This document shows, piece by piece, positions 14,435 through 21,638 of a DNA stretch of 37,343 nt. The notes under the pieces were generated by a model. The model saw only the letters and a list, made by a program, of their open reading frames with translations. It was not told where the DNA came from and did no database searches. A program made the translations under genes and the position numbers. This DNA is from a virus. Every line of letters starts with the position of its first letter. The first letter of the stretch is position 1. Location: positions 1 to 37,343 of IMG/VR virus record IMGVR_UViG_3300005253_001427, one strand, 5' to 3'.

Positions 14435-15179
14435 TTCCCCATTCGGCAGTTTGATAGAAATTTTGCTCCCAGGCAACTGCCTGGTCCTGCATATCACGAA
14501 ACTCCTCAAGCCAGCCTATCGTCTCACCCCTGCCCGGATTCGGATTCGTCCATGCCTTCTTGGCATTAGCGATCTCAGCAGCCACCGAGGGATTGCTCAT
14601 ACCGATAGCTTTCCACGACTGCCATACCCCGTAGAGGATAATGCCCTCGTCGGCCCTGCTGATATCACTGAGTTCCGTGCTGTCGGTAGTAAAATCAGCG
14701 GCGTAGTAATCGCCGTCAAATCTGAGGTCCTTGTCCCAATACGAACTGGCGCAGTATGGGTACATCTCGATAAAGACATTACCCCTCTGTGTCCAGTAGG
14801 CAGGCTTTTCGAAATTCATATCACTGTGGGTCGGGTCCGGATGTTCTGCGTCAAACAGGTCCACAGGCTGATAAGTAAGTCTGCGGGTATCCTGACCATC
14901 GAGGTACCATACGTCTGTAATGTGAAATGGCCGATTCTTATCGGTATCATCGCCAACAGTGATATCGGCTATCGCATATTTAATGGTACCGGTCGTATCG
15001 AATGATTCGGTATTCTTAAACACATTCGAGCGCAGTAGCGGTATTCCCTCAACGATGAGCTTCTGAGCTTCATTGATACGCCTTGTGAGCCAAGTGGTAT
15101 CGATAAGGTCAGTCGTATTCGGCCTGCCGCATCGCTCTTGAATTTCATCAATTATCTCGCTACACGGAAGAGCACACAT
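14427..15179 (-). CDS. head-tail adaptor/connector protein
   Basis: A 250-residue protein of the phage adaptor type. EIIDEIQERCGRPNTTDLIDTTWLTRRINEAQ is the usual opening helix pair of head-completion adaptors, followed by a beta-rich middle and WQSWKAIGMSNPSVAAEI...WLEEFRDMQDQ helices at the end. It should dock under the portal. It is the last recognisable structural gene before the sugar genes and overlaps the synthase start by 8 nt, so the virion and sugar genes share a transcript. Confidence 0.72.
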   Translation of the reverse strand: MCALPCSEIIDEIQERCGRPNTTDLIDTTWLTRRINEAQKLIVEGIPLLRSNVFKNTESFDTTGTIKYAIADITVGDDTDKNRPFHITDVWYLDGQDTRRLTYQPVDLFDAEHPDPTHSDMNFEKPAYWTQRGNVFIEMYPYCASSYWDKDLRFDGDYYAADFTTDSTELSDISRADEGIILYGVWQSWKAIGMSNPSVAAEIANAKKAWTNPNPGRGETIGWLEEFRDMQDQAVAWEQNFYQTAEWGNA

Positions 15180-15199
15180 TAGTCACTCCTTTAATAATT

Positions 15200-15226
15200 G
15201 GCCAGGGGACCACGAGTCCCCTGGCC
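15200..15226. terminator. strong hairpin without U-tract
   Basis: GGCCAGGGGAC and GTCCCCTGGCC form an 11-bp perfect stem with a five-base loop. It lies between the duplicated virion-like gene and the adaptor gene. No long U-run follows on the minus strand (AATTATTAAAG), so it may attenuate or protect RNA ends rather than terminate fully. Confidence 0.5.
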
Positions 15227-15235
15227 GAAAGATAC

Positions 15236-15279
15236 AAGGGCTACCGAGTTGTTTTTCGAGAAGGTTCCCGTCAGCCCTT
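15236..15279. terminator. large-loop hairpin
   Basis: AAGGGCT (15236-15242) pairs with AGCCCTT (15273-15279), leaving a 30-nt loop. On the minus strand it lies just after the 107-residue gene. It precedes the 11-bp hairpin at 15200, so transcripts leaving the capsid genes meet two hairpins in a row before the adaptor gene. Confidence 0.4.
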
Positions 15280-15293
15280 TTACAGGCTAACAG

Positions 15294-15617
15294 TTACCAG
15301 CCCCAAGCGATAAGAAGACATCTGCTGTTCTCGTCATCTAACGTATCGTCTGAGGCGTCTGCTAAGCTCACTTCTAACAATGGACCGGTACATAGACTGA
15401 CATTCGTCACAAAGGACGCCGACCCGCCGGATACGCAGCCAGTAATACTGAAAGCGCACTGACCGATAAAGCCTTCTAACCCTACCAAAGTAGATGGGAT
15501 AGTGAAGCCAGAATCAACTTCATTGCTCGGGTCGATATTATGAAACTCAAGTTTCATACCGCCAGCCAGAAAGCCGATCTTCTGGCTTCCAGTGGTTATA
15601 TCATTGAAACCAGCCAT
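15294..15617 (-). CDS. virion-like protein, paralogue A2
   Basis: A 107-residue protein clearly related to its upstream neighbour: both begin MA(A)GFND-T-GSQ-IGF, share a G-K-E-I-D-S-N-V pattern, a cysteine-glycine stretch in the middle and end in WGW. Beta-rich, with no membrane segment. Tandem duplication in the head gene block suggests a decoration or cement protein, but this is inference. Confidence 0.65.
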   Translation of the reverse strand: MAGFNDITTGSQKIGFLAGGMKLEFHNIDPSNEVDSGFTIPSTLVGLEGFIGQCAFSITGCVSGGSASFVTNVSLCTGPLLEVSLADASDDTLDDENSRCLLIAWGW

Positions 15618-15635
15618 AAGAACTCCTTTCCGGAC

Positions 15636-15965
15636 TTACCAGCCCCAAACAAGATAATTCATTTTGGCTTCAGACGTCAGCGTAGCCACAGTAACATCAG
15701 CGGCACTAATACCCAGAAAAGAACCTTCACAAATCGACATATTCGTAATAGGTTTTCCCTGGCCGCCGCAAATACAGCCGGCATCAGTGCATACTGTTAC
15801 ATATCCAACCCATCCTAATAGTTTGACAAGAGTTGTAGGAATAAGATTGTTAGTGGAAGAGACGTCGTTACTGTAGTCAATGGCGCACATCTCCATCTTA
15901 ACTCCGCCCTGAGCAAAGCCGATACGCTGAGAGCCTAATGTAGCATCATTAAAACCAGCAGCCAT
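15636..15965 (-). CDS. virion-like protein, paralogue A1
   Basis: A 109-residue protein starting MAAGFNDATLGSQRIGFAQGG. It is a diverged tandem copy of the 107-residue protein downstream, and both end in WGW. A Cys-rich loop (CTDAGCICGG) is present. Each copy has its own ribosome-binding site (AGGAG). Possible capsid decoration protein, given the position between capsid and adaptor genes. Confidence 0.65.
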   Translation of the reverse strand: MAAGFNDATLGSQRIGFAQGGVKMEMCAIDYSNDVSSTNNLIPTTLVKLLGWVGYVTVCTDAGCICGGQGKPITNMSICEGSFLGISAADVTVATLTSEAKMNYLVWGW

Positions 15966-15989
15966 AGAAATTCTCCTTTCCCGGCTTAA

Positions 15990-16754
15990 TTAAGCCGCAC
16001 TGTCGCAGACCCAGCCGATTGCAAGAGCGCCGGGGTCAGAAAGCGTTACACCTGTAGTCAGGTCGTGAATATTCGACTCGTCGGCACTCATCAGCCACGC
16101 AGCCGCACCAGTGGAACACAGGAAGACAGGTCCTTTGTGAATATCTTCGTCACAGGTAAAGTCGAAGCCCTTGCCTGCACCGTCGGCCTTATTGTCGAAC
16201 ATCGTGACGTCCTTAATCGGACACACGCCACCAACCCACGCCCAGCCGTAACCGTCGCCATAGCCTTGGGTGGCTACGACAGTTCCGTCGCTATAGGTAT
16301 AGGTGGAGCAGAAAATCGCAACCGGACCGCCACTTTTACTCATGTCGTTACCCGTGATACATCTTGAGGTCACGAACCAAGGCGCTCGTGATGTGTCGGC
16401 CCATTCGGTAGTCGAGATACATAAGAGGCCCAAGCCCGATGCATGGAAGAAGTGTCCGTCACTGAAATCATACGAAATATCCATGCCGTCCTCGAAAGAG
16501 TGCAGGCACAGGTACATCATGGTGTAGTAGCCCGGATTCTCCGTGCTCTCGTGATACGCCTGACGCTTTTCGCCGATACGTGTCCTGTTGTGACCGGCCT
16601 TAGCCGCCGAGGCATTGAGAGCACGAGTGGTCTCGTCGGCAGAACTGTAGTTGTCAACAGTATTGTCCCAGCCCTTTCCGGCGGTGCCGCAACCCTTGGT
16701 CCTGTTAGGGTAAACTGCATGTGGCATAGGCACACCGGGCCAGTTGTCGTACAA
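15990..16754 (-). CDS. virion-like protein, paralogue B2, with frameshifted N-terminus
   Basis: A paralogue of the 233-residue protein upstream: both share DNWPGVP, GWDNTVDNYSS-DET-RA-NAS, YTMMYLCLHSFE-GMDIS-DFSDG, GYGDGYGWAWV-GVCP-KD and end in WVC-SAA. The best start in this frame is a TTG at 16754, which lacks a ribosome-binding site. The well-placed ATG at 16786 (preceded by AAAGGAGA) is in another frame. Adding one A to the AAAA run at 16761-16764 joins them as MATINIFQKLVLYDNWPGVP, matching MANLRLTKLILEDNWPGVP of the paralogue. So the N-terminus carries either a one-base deletion or a sequence error. Probably a surface-exposed virion protein. Confidence 0.65.
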   Translation of the reverse strand: MYDNWPGVPMPHAVYPNRTKGCGTAGKGWDNTVDNYSSADETTRALNASAAKAGHNRTRIGEKRQAYHESTENPGYYTMMYLCLHSFEDGMDISYDFSDGHFFHASGLGLLCISTTEWADTSRAPWFVTSRCITGNDMSKSGGPVAIFCSTYTYSDGTVVATQGYGDGYGWAWVGGVCPIKDVTMFDNKADGAGKGFDFTCDEDIHKGPVFLCSTGAAAWLMSADESNIHDLTTGVTLSDPGALAIGWVCDSAA

Positions 16755-16836
16755 TACGAGTTTTGAAATATATTGATTGTTGCCATTTTATTTTCTCCTT
16801 TCTTTGAGAAAATGTTAGTTATTACTTACAATTTTA

Positions 16837-17538
16837 CTAAGCTGCCGAAGCACAAACCCAGCCAACTCTTAAGGAATTCTCAGCTTGTGCCAGAAGTGCT
16901 TTAGAGCCATTCCGGCGTAAGGACACAGGTCCACATGCAAGATCGTCATCGACCTGTATCTCGACTCCTTTAAGAGAGCCGGTCTCATCATCGAATATCG
17001 TTATGTCCTTACAAGGGCAAACACCTTCAACCCAAGCCCAACCGTAGCCATCGCCATAACCTTTGGCGTTGACATCGGTTCCATCGCTGTACGTATGGGT
17101 AGAACAGAAAATCGCTACCGCACAATTTCGGGTAACGTCACTACCTGTAGTACACCGGGAAACTACAAAATATGGGCCGGTTGAAATGTCCGCCCAGACA
17201 GAACAGGATATACAACCCGTACCGGAGGGCATGTGGAACATATTACCGTCGCTGAAATCCTTAGATATATCCATGCCGGACTCAAATGAGTGCAGGCATA
17301 AATACATCATAGTATAACTCCCCTTGCAGTTGGTGTTGTCGGTATATCCACGACGTTTCTCACCAATACGTACACGGCTTTTTCCGCCGGAAGCATTAAA
17401 AGCCCGAGAAGTCTCGTCCGAGGAACTGTAGTTGTCAACAGTATTGTCCCAACCGTTAGTCGGCTTAGAATATCTCTGATCCGGAACTCCCGGCCAGTTA
17501 TCTTCTAATATTAACTTAGTAAGTCTTAAATTTGCCAT
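16837..17538 (-). CDS. virion-like protein, paralogue B1
   Basis: A 233-residue protein located directly after the major capsid gene. It is beta-rich, aromatic and Gly/Asp-rich (GYGDGYGWAWV), with about ten cysteines and no membrane segment. It has a diverged copy immediately downstream. The family is unknown to me; place in the operon and duplication suggest a head decoration or fibre protein. Confidence 0.68.
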   Translation of the reverse strand: MANLRLTKLILEDNWPGVPDQRYSKPTNGWDNTVDNYSSSDETSRAFNASGGKSRVRIGEKRRGYTDNTNCKGSYTMMYLCLHSFESGMDISKDFSDGNMFHMPSGTGCISCSVWADISTGPYFVVSRCTTGSDVTRNCAVAIFCSTHTYSDGTDVNAKGYGDGYGWAWVEGVCPCKDITIFDDETGSLKGVEIQVDDDLACGPVSLRRNGSKALLAQAENSLRVGWVCASAA

Positions 17539-17570
17539 AAAACCTTTTTACTAAGATGCCGTAATCAGTC

Positions 17571-18602
17571 TCAAGATACGGCGCTGAGCCAGATCGAACT
17601 TTTCGGCTTCCAGCAAACGAAATTTCCCTGCAACATGATCCTCGCAAGATAGAAATCGTAGCCGTTGGTCTGCTCGCCCTGCCACTTGAAGCTTGTCAGC
17701 CGCATATTCCGCTTGGTATGGATTCGAAGCTCGAAGTAGCGGAGATTAAGAATAAACAACCAGCTTCTCATCGTACTGGACCTTTGCAGATACGGTACTG
17801 ATACGATCTCATGACCGTCGTACATCATGGAGACGATACCCTGAGATTGTTTCTTGCCTCCTTTGTACATCGAATGCGCTTCCATCTCTGCGGCCAGTTT
17901 GTCGAAGAGGGTCGGACACATGACAATCATCAGATCATCCGGCGACTCCATCGAATCGGCAACGTCGGTCTCATTGATCCACTTCTTCAAGTTACCCTTA
18001 GTGAGGGTATAAGAGGTGTCCTGAGAGCTTGAGCTGATAGACTCGCTTAGTCCAGCCGGGTCGGCGCCCTGCCACTCGTCACGGGTACCTGCTGAATAAC
18101 TTCTGGCAAGATTACCGTAAGGGGTATCGTGATTGAGTGCCGAGATCAAGCTCTGCCAGTTGGACCTGTCACCGTCGGCAACTGGTGTGGCCGAGCCGTT
18201 ATTGAACATTTGTTTTTCAAACCACTTCTTCATGCCCCTGTGACCCTTCTTAACGAGATGGGTCGCCAGATTCAGAAGCTGGACAATGTTGTCACCGCCT
18301 ACATTCTCAAGCTCTTCGTCAGCGTCGTAACGCAGCGGAAGTTGTGATTTACGCCAGAGGAATCGAGGCTTATCCAAAGTCGTCTTTCTCTCATCGGTCA
18401 GCGCATCGTTGACTTCGTATGTTTGGACGAGATCGTCGATGTCCTCGGTATCGGTCAATCTCTCGACATACTTACCAGCCGAATGAGTTACCTGGCGCCT
18501 TCTTTGAAGCTCCTCTATGATCGGCGTCCGGTAATGTACCTGGTCAATGAGACCATTTACAAACAACTCACGGGTCGCCTTATCTAAATCAGTCGTACTC
18601 AT
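17571..18602 (-). CDS. major capsid protein
   Basis: A 343-residue protein following the scaffold gene, as expected for a major capsid protein. The N-terminal TTDLDKATRELFVNGLIDQV helix, the long middle region with Y-D-A-D-E-E-L-E and the late MIVMCPTLFDKLAAEMEAHS ... MYDGHEIVSVPYL block match HK97-fold capsid proteins of this type, in which an actin-like domain ends with a beta strand carrying the substrate-like phrase. GGAGACGT lies before the ATG. Confidence 0.82.
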   Translation of the reverse strand: MSTTDLDKATRELFVNGLIDQVHYRTPIIEELQRRRQVTHSAGKYVERLTDTEDIDDLVQTYEVNDALTDERKTTLDKPRFLWRKSQLPLRYDADEELENVGGDNIVQLLNLATHLVKKGHRGMKKWFEKQMFNNGSATPVADGDRSNWQSLISALNHDTPYGNLARSYSAGTRDEWQGADPAGLSESISSSSQDTSYTLTKGNLKKWINETDVADSMESPDDLMIVMCPTLFDKLAAEMEAHSMYKGGKKQSQGIVSMMYDGHEIVSVPYLQRSSTMRSWLFILNLRYFELRIHTKRNMRLTSFKWQGEQTNGYDFYLARIMLQGNFVCWKPKSSIWLSAVS

Positions 18603-18618
18603 TTAACGTCTCCTGTTC

Positions 18619-19440
18619 TCAGTCTTTTTTCAGCCAAGACTGGTCTTTGAGCATTTGAGCACGCACGTCCTCGATCTTACCGGGCTTTATACCGCCCGCT
18701 TTCTTTCCCGAGGCTCCTGCGCCCCCTTTGCCCGTGTCAACGGAAACAGAATCTTTTGTTTTCTGGCCTTTTTTGACTTGAAGATAACAGTCGGTCATAA
18801 GGTCGATGGCCTCGTCGAAGGTCTTAGGCTGTTTTCGCTGGCCCGAATCAACCAGCTCATCGGCTAATTTAATGGCCTCGTTACGGTATTTCACCGCACC
18901 GGGAACGTCAAGCTTAGCCAGGGTACTTTCAACAGTCTTGAATACCGACGCCTTCGCCTGCTCATGAGCGGTCTTAGCCTGAACATCAGCCTGCTGCTTC
19001 TCGTAGGCGTCGATCTTCTTCGACATTGCAGAGATTTCCTGCTCTTTTACGGTCAGGCGTTGGTCCATAAGCTGAATATTCTTAATCACCTTTTCGTCAG
19101 CATCATCAGGATCCATCGCTTCGATCTTCTGCGTCTCTGTCTCTTTCGCCTCTTTGATCTCAGCTATTTCAGCTGTGAGCTGATTGATCCGCGTATTAGA
19201 TTGCTCATAAGCGGAGGTAAGCGTGGAGACCTCTTCTCTGGCCCGGAGAGTGTTCTTACGCTCCTGATCGATTTGCTGCTCAGTGTACTTGGCGTCCTTG
19301 TTGTAATCGTCCTGAGTAGCTTTTTCGGCCTTCTGCTTCTCTTCTTTTTCAGCCTTCTGCTTCTCTTCTTCTTCAAGTTCAGCTTCGAGCTTTTCGTCAA
19401 ATTCACCGTTCACAATTTCGTTTTCTAATTCAGTTTCCAT
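18619..19440 (-). CDS. capsid scaffolding protein
   Basis: A 273-residue, very Glu/Lys-rich, mostly coiled-coil protein: acidic start, EEKQKAEK repeated twice (residues 25-40), heptads from 45 to 165 (TEQQIDQERKNTLRAREEVS...) and a basic C-terminus ending WLKKD, the end that usually binds the capsid protein. It lies just before the major capsid gene. The site TAGGAGA precedes the ATG. It is the first gene after the long structured leader. Confidence 0.8.
   Translation of the reverse strand: METELENEIVNGEFDEKLEAELEEEEKQKAEKEEKQKAEKATQDDYNKDAKYTEQQIDQERKNTLRAREEVSTLTSAYEQSNTRINQLTAEIAEIKEAKETETQKIEAMDPDDADEKVIKNIQLMDQRLTVKEQEISAMSKKIDAYEKQQADVQAKTAHEQAKASVFKTVESTLAKLDVPGAVKYRNEAIKLADELVDSGQRKQPKTFDEAIDLMTDCYLQVKKGQKTKDSVSVDTGKGGAGASGKKAGGIKPGKIEDVRAQMLKDQSWLKKD
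19321..19368 (-). repeat. two tandem EEKQKAEK codon repeats
   Basis: Two 24-bp units in the scaffold gene encode the same eight residues. They extend the acidic coiled-coil start and may be prone to slippage. Confidence 0.7.
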
Positions 19441-19572
19441 AATTTTTTTCTCCTATTTATGTTAGCGTTTGAGCCATAAGCTCTTTCCACATTTTCGGAA
19501 TTATTAGCCACCGTTAAAGCAGTTTACCCGGAAGGTCTTTTGCCGTAATCGGCGGTTTATACATTTCATGGG
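19441..19572 (-). promoter_or_regulatory. 3' part of the scaffold leader
   Basis: This 132-nt segment between the structured element and the scaffold ATG has no gene with a good ribosome-binding site; a 21-codon frame starting at the CCCCATGAAATG site lacks one. It can form a small hairpin GAGC/GCTC just before the TAGGAG site. Together with the structured element and promoter it makes a leader of nearly 290 nt, long for a phage capsid gene. Confidence 0.4.
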
Positions 19573-19675
19573 GCCAAAAGAAAAAGCCGTCAGTCTATCA
19601 ACTAACGGCTTCTATCCAAGCTCGTTGGGATAGCAACTAAGCAGGAGCTACCTGCCTGTGCCTGTATCTTTTGGC
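19573..19675 (-). ncRNA. multi-helix leader RNA with embedded terminator, upstream of scaffold gene
   Basis: On the minus strand GCCAAAAGA (19675-19667) pairs perfectly with UCUUUUGGC (19581-19573), closing a 103-nt element. Inside are three hairpins: GCAGG/CCUGC, CUAUCC/GGAUAG with a 10-nt loop, and AGCCGUUAG/CUGACGGCU (9 bp). The last is followed by UUUUUCUUUU, an intrinsic terminator whose U-run is also the 3' strand of the closing stem, so closing stem and terminator compete. It lies 130 nt before the scaffold start and after a TTGACA promoter. I do not recognise a known riboswitch family. Confidence 0.55.
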
Positions 19676-19731
19676 TGGCCCTAAAACATCTCCTTAATTC
19701 AATATTTCACTATATACCTCATTAAGAGTCT

Positions 19732-19760
19732 TTCTTATTTTAATCAATTACATTTGTCAA
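19732..19760 (-). promoter_or_regulatory. promoter for scaffold and capsid genes
   Basis: Consensus TTGACA at 19760-19755, a 17-bp spacer and TAAGAA at 19737-19732 on the minus strand, in an AT-rich stretch that follows the previous gene. Expected start is near 19725, upstream of the structured RNA. The -10 is only a partial match, but resembles the TAAGAT found at terS. Confidence 0.5.
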
Positions 19761-19768
19761 GATATTTT

Positions 19769-20275
19769 TTAGAAGAACCGTACCCAGGGCGTAATTCTTT
19801 TAACCTCACCAACCCCGCCTACCGTATGGAAAGTGATAGCGCCGCCTTTAGAGCCGAGGGTATCGAGTCCTACTTTGGCGAAACGGTTATTGCCCGAATC
19901 CGCTACAGTGACCTCTTTAAGATGAAATTCATCTGAGATAGTAATCGTATCCATAAAGAGTCTCGTCGTATTATCTTCATTCGTTATATCGGCAACGGCG
20001 GTACCGGCAGCGCCGGTGATATCGGCCACCTTATCGGCAATGCCATCCGTACTGATATTCCATATCTCGGCTCCGAAGGTATCGCCATCGACACATTCAC
20101 CGGAAAATATGATTTCAACACCATTGACAGCCGTATCGTATATGAAAACGTCCCGCGTAGTGATATCGGTATATCTCTGGCCCTTGGTAACGCCGTCAAA
20201 TCCTGTATCATCGACAGTAACGTCCGCCGTCCGCATTTTCTCATAACATGCCTGAATTGTGTGCATCATTGTCAT
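19769..20275 (-). CDS. virion-like protein, paralogue C2
   Basis: A 168-residue beta-rich protein (MTMMHTIQACYEKMRTADVT). It resembles the 164-residue protein encoded after the portal gene upstream: both open MT-HT-Q, share an NGVEII or NSVEII strand and a late D-T(I/M)-(T/V)I block with ADS-R-AK. Likely a virion surface component present in two versions. The start overlaps the previous gene's stop (ATGA). Confidence 0.62.
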   Translation of the reverse strand: MTMMHTIQACYEKMRTADVTVDDTGFDGVTKGQRYTDITTRDVFIYDTAVNGVEIIFSGECVDGDTFGAEIWNISTDGIADKVADITGAAGTAVADITNEDNTTRLFMDTITISDEFHLKEVTVADSGNNRFAKVGLDTLGSKGGAITFHTVGGVGEVKRITPWVRFF

Positions 20276-20802
20276 AGGTCTGCCCCTACCATATCGACAT
20301 AAAATTGACCGGTACTAAATTTAACTCTTGCAAAAACACGATGATAGCCGTGAGTAGCAAACATTATCCTTGCCCAGCTATTCGCAGGGGACGCTATTTT
20401 AATCTTACTGAGCCAGTGATTCTTAATACTTATAAAATCAACACAGTAACATAACTGGTTGTCTCTCTCGATTGTCTGTGCTCCTGTCCTGACTACTCCT
20501 GAAGCCACCTCAACGACACCATCGTCTTTTCGTGCTGCGTAAATATATATCTCGGCGGTACCTTTAACGGTCGAAGACAGTCTTATCTCGACGCCCTTCT
20601 CCTTTGGATAGACCGTCTTTGCCTTCTTGGGGATATTGGCACTCGACTTCTCATCAGGGCCTAATGGCTCCTGAGAGGCCGTTATGCGATGTATCTGCTT
20701 CCAGTGAAACTGAGTATCTTCCATATCAGGACGCACCTGCCTTCGCCGCTCCAGCCAGCGGCCTATAAATCCCTGTTTTTTTTCGAAGTTTGGCTTCCAC
20801 AT
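20272..20802 (-). CDS. unknown virion-associated protein
   Basis: A 176-residue protein with a basic N-terminus (WKPNFEKKQGFIGRWLERRR) and a beta-rich remainder (VEIRLSSTVKGTAEIYIYAA...RVKFSTGQFYVDMVGADL). Its position between fibre-like genes and its ATGA link suggest a virion protein. No family recognised. Confidence 0.58.
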   Translation of the reverse strand: MWKPNFEKKQGFIGRWLERRRQVRPDMEDTQFHWKQIHRITASQEPLGPDEKSSANIPKKAKTVYPKEKGVEIRLSSTVKGTAEIYIYAARKDDGVVEVASGVVRTGAQTIERDNQLCYCVDFISIKNHWLSKIKIASPANSWARIMFATHGYHRVFARVKFSTGQFYVDMVGADL

Positions 20803-21192
20803 TTACGCACAAGTTATCTTTTTTTTGCCCGCCGCAAAAGTAACAGTCTCTCCACCGGTAACGTCCCGGGCGGTACTCAAATCGCCGTGGACCAGCAGAT
20901 TGCCGCCGGCACTGGCGGTAGCGTCGTAAAGGCCCCAATGACTTACAGTCGAGAAATCTGAATTTGCCGCACAGAATGAAAGCGCATTGACGGTCGTTAT
21001 CGCCCCCGCCGCTGCGGCGCCCCAATCGGCAGCCAAGACAGGCTTTCTTTCGTAATCAGTATCATCAGACGGCTCCTGATTACCTGAATCATCGTCAAGT
21101 GGGTCCTGAAGTAATAAAGCTAATTGTAACGTACTTGAGCAAAGATAATCCAATATAGCATTTTCGCCATAATCACCTGCACTACCTGCCAT
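20803..21192 (-). CDS. phage fibre/decoration protein
   Basis: A 129-residue protein of a common phage type: AITTVNALSFCAANSDFSTVSH, then WGLYDATASAGGNLLVHGDLS and a GGETVTFAAGKKKITCA end. This pattern (ALTF-A...W-TVTH-G-YDA...GGNLL-HG-L...G-T-F-AG-L) is seen in small tail-fibre or head-decoration proteins. TAATG overlap with the previous gene. Confidence 0.72.
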   Translation of the reverse strand: MAGSAGDYGENAILDYLCSSTLQLALLLQDPLDDDSGNQEPSDDTDYERKPVLAADWGAAAAGAITTVNALSFCAANSDFSTVSHWGLYDATASAGGNLLVHGDLSTARDVTGGETVTFAAGKKKITCA

Positions 21193-21638
21193 TAGTAAAC
21201 TCCTTTCAGACTTCGTCTGCGGAAAACGCCCGCATCACGAAATCGTCGATATCTAAATATTTCTTCTAAAGTTATTGCAGCCGCTCCGCTCGTGGCACCG
21301 GCGAAAGTTTGTATATTTATTGCCGCCTGTCCGGCGCCGGGTCTATTCAATCTTCTCATTCCGGCAAGACTTGATGTCACAATTGACGCCTGAGCGGCGC
21401 CAGGCCGATTGAGCCGTCTGAATCCGGCTAACGATGAAATCACGATATCCGCTTGAGCAGCGCCGGGTCGATTCAATCTTCTAAATCCCGCCAGAGAAGA
21501 TATAACAATGTCTGCCTGACCGGCCGCGTTTATAACTCCCGCCGCCGCCGCTGCCTGTGCGGAACCTATATCTGCATAACTAATACCAGAGCCACTTCCG
21601 GCTTGTGCCGAACCAATATCTCTATTACTTATTGCCAT
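21192..21638 (-). CDS. repeat protein with RRLNRPGA units
   Basis: A 148-residue Ala/Gly/Arg-rich protein. Residues 41-103 are three 21-residue repeats of the form QADIVISSLAGFRRLNRPGA; the first two are identical in protein sequence, and a fourth partial unit (QAAINIQTFAG) follows. The C-terminus is basic (RYRRFRDAGVFRRRSLKGVY). The gene is coupled on both sides by TAATG. A virion or DNA-contacting role is possible; no family recognised. Confidence 0.62.
   Translation of the reverse strand: MAISNRDIGSAQAGSGSGISYADIGSAQAAAAAGVINAAGQADIVISSLAGFRRLNRPGAAQADIVISSLAGFRRLNRPGAAQASIVTSSLAGMRRLNRPGAGQAAINIQTFAGATSGAAAITLEEIFRYRRFRDAGVFRRRSLKGVY
21330..21518 (-). repeat. three 63-bp coding repeats
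   Basis: Three in-frame 63-bp units. Units 1 and 2 encode identical peptides although about 19 of 63 bases differ between them by my count; unit 3 differs at a few residues. Confidence 0.85.

Noticed and set aside
16755-16786. Programmed -1 frameshifting in the duplicated virion gene
   Set aside because: The site does not have the X XXY YYZ heptamer in the right phase and the intact paralogue needs none; a one-base deletion explains it more simply.
19573-19675. tRNA or known riboswitch in the capsid leader
   Set aside because: No T-loop or anticodon arm can be drawn on either strand, and no conserved motif of the riboswitch classes I know fits.
21330-21518. CRISPR-like array
   Set aside because: The 63-bp units are contiguous, in frame and encode protein; there are no spacers.
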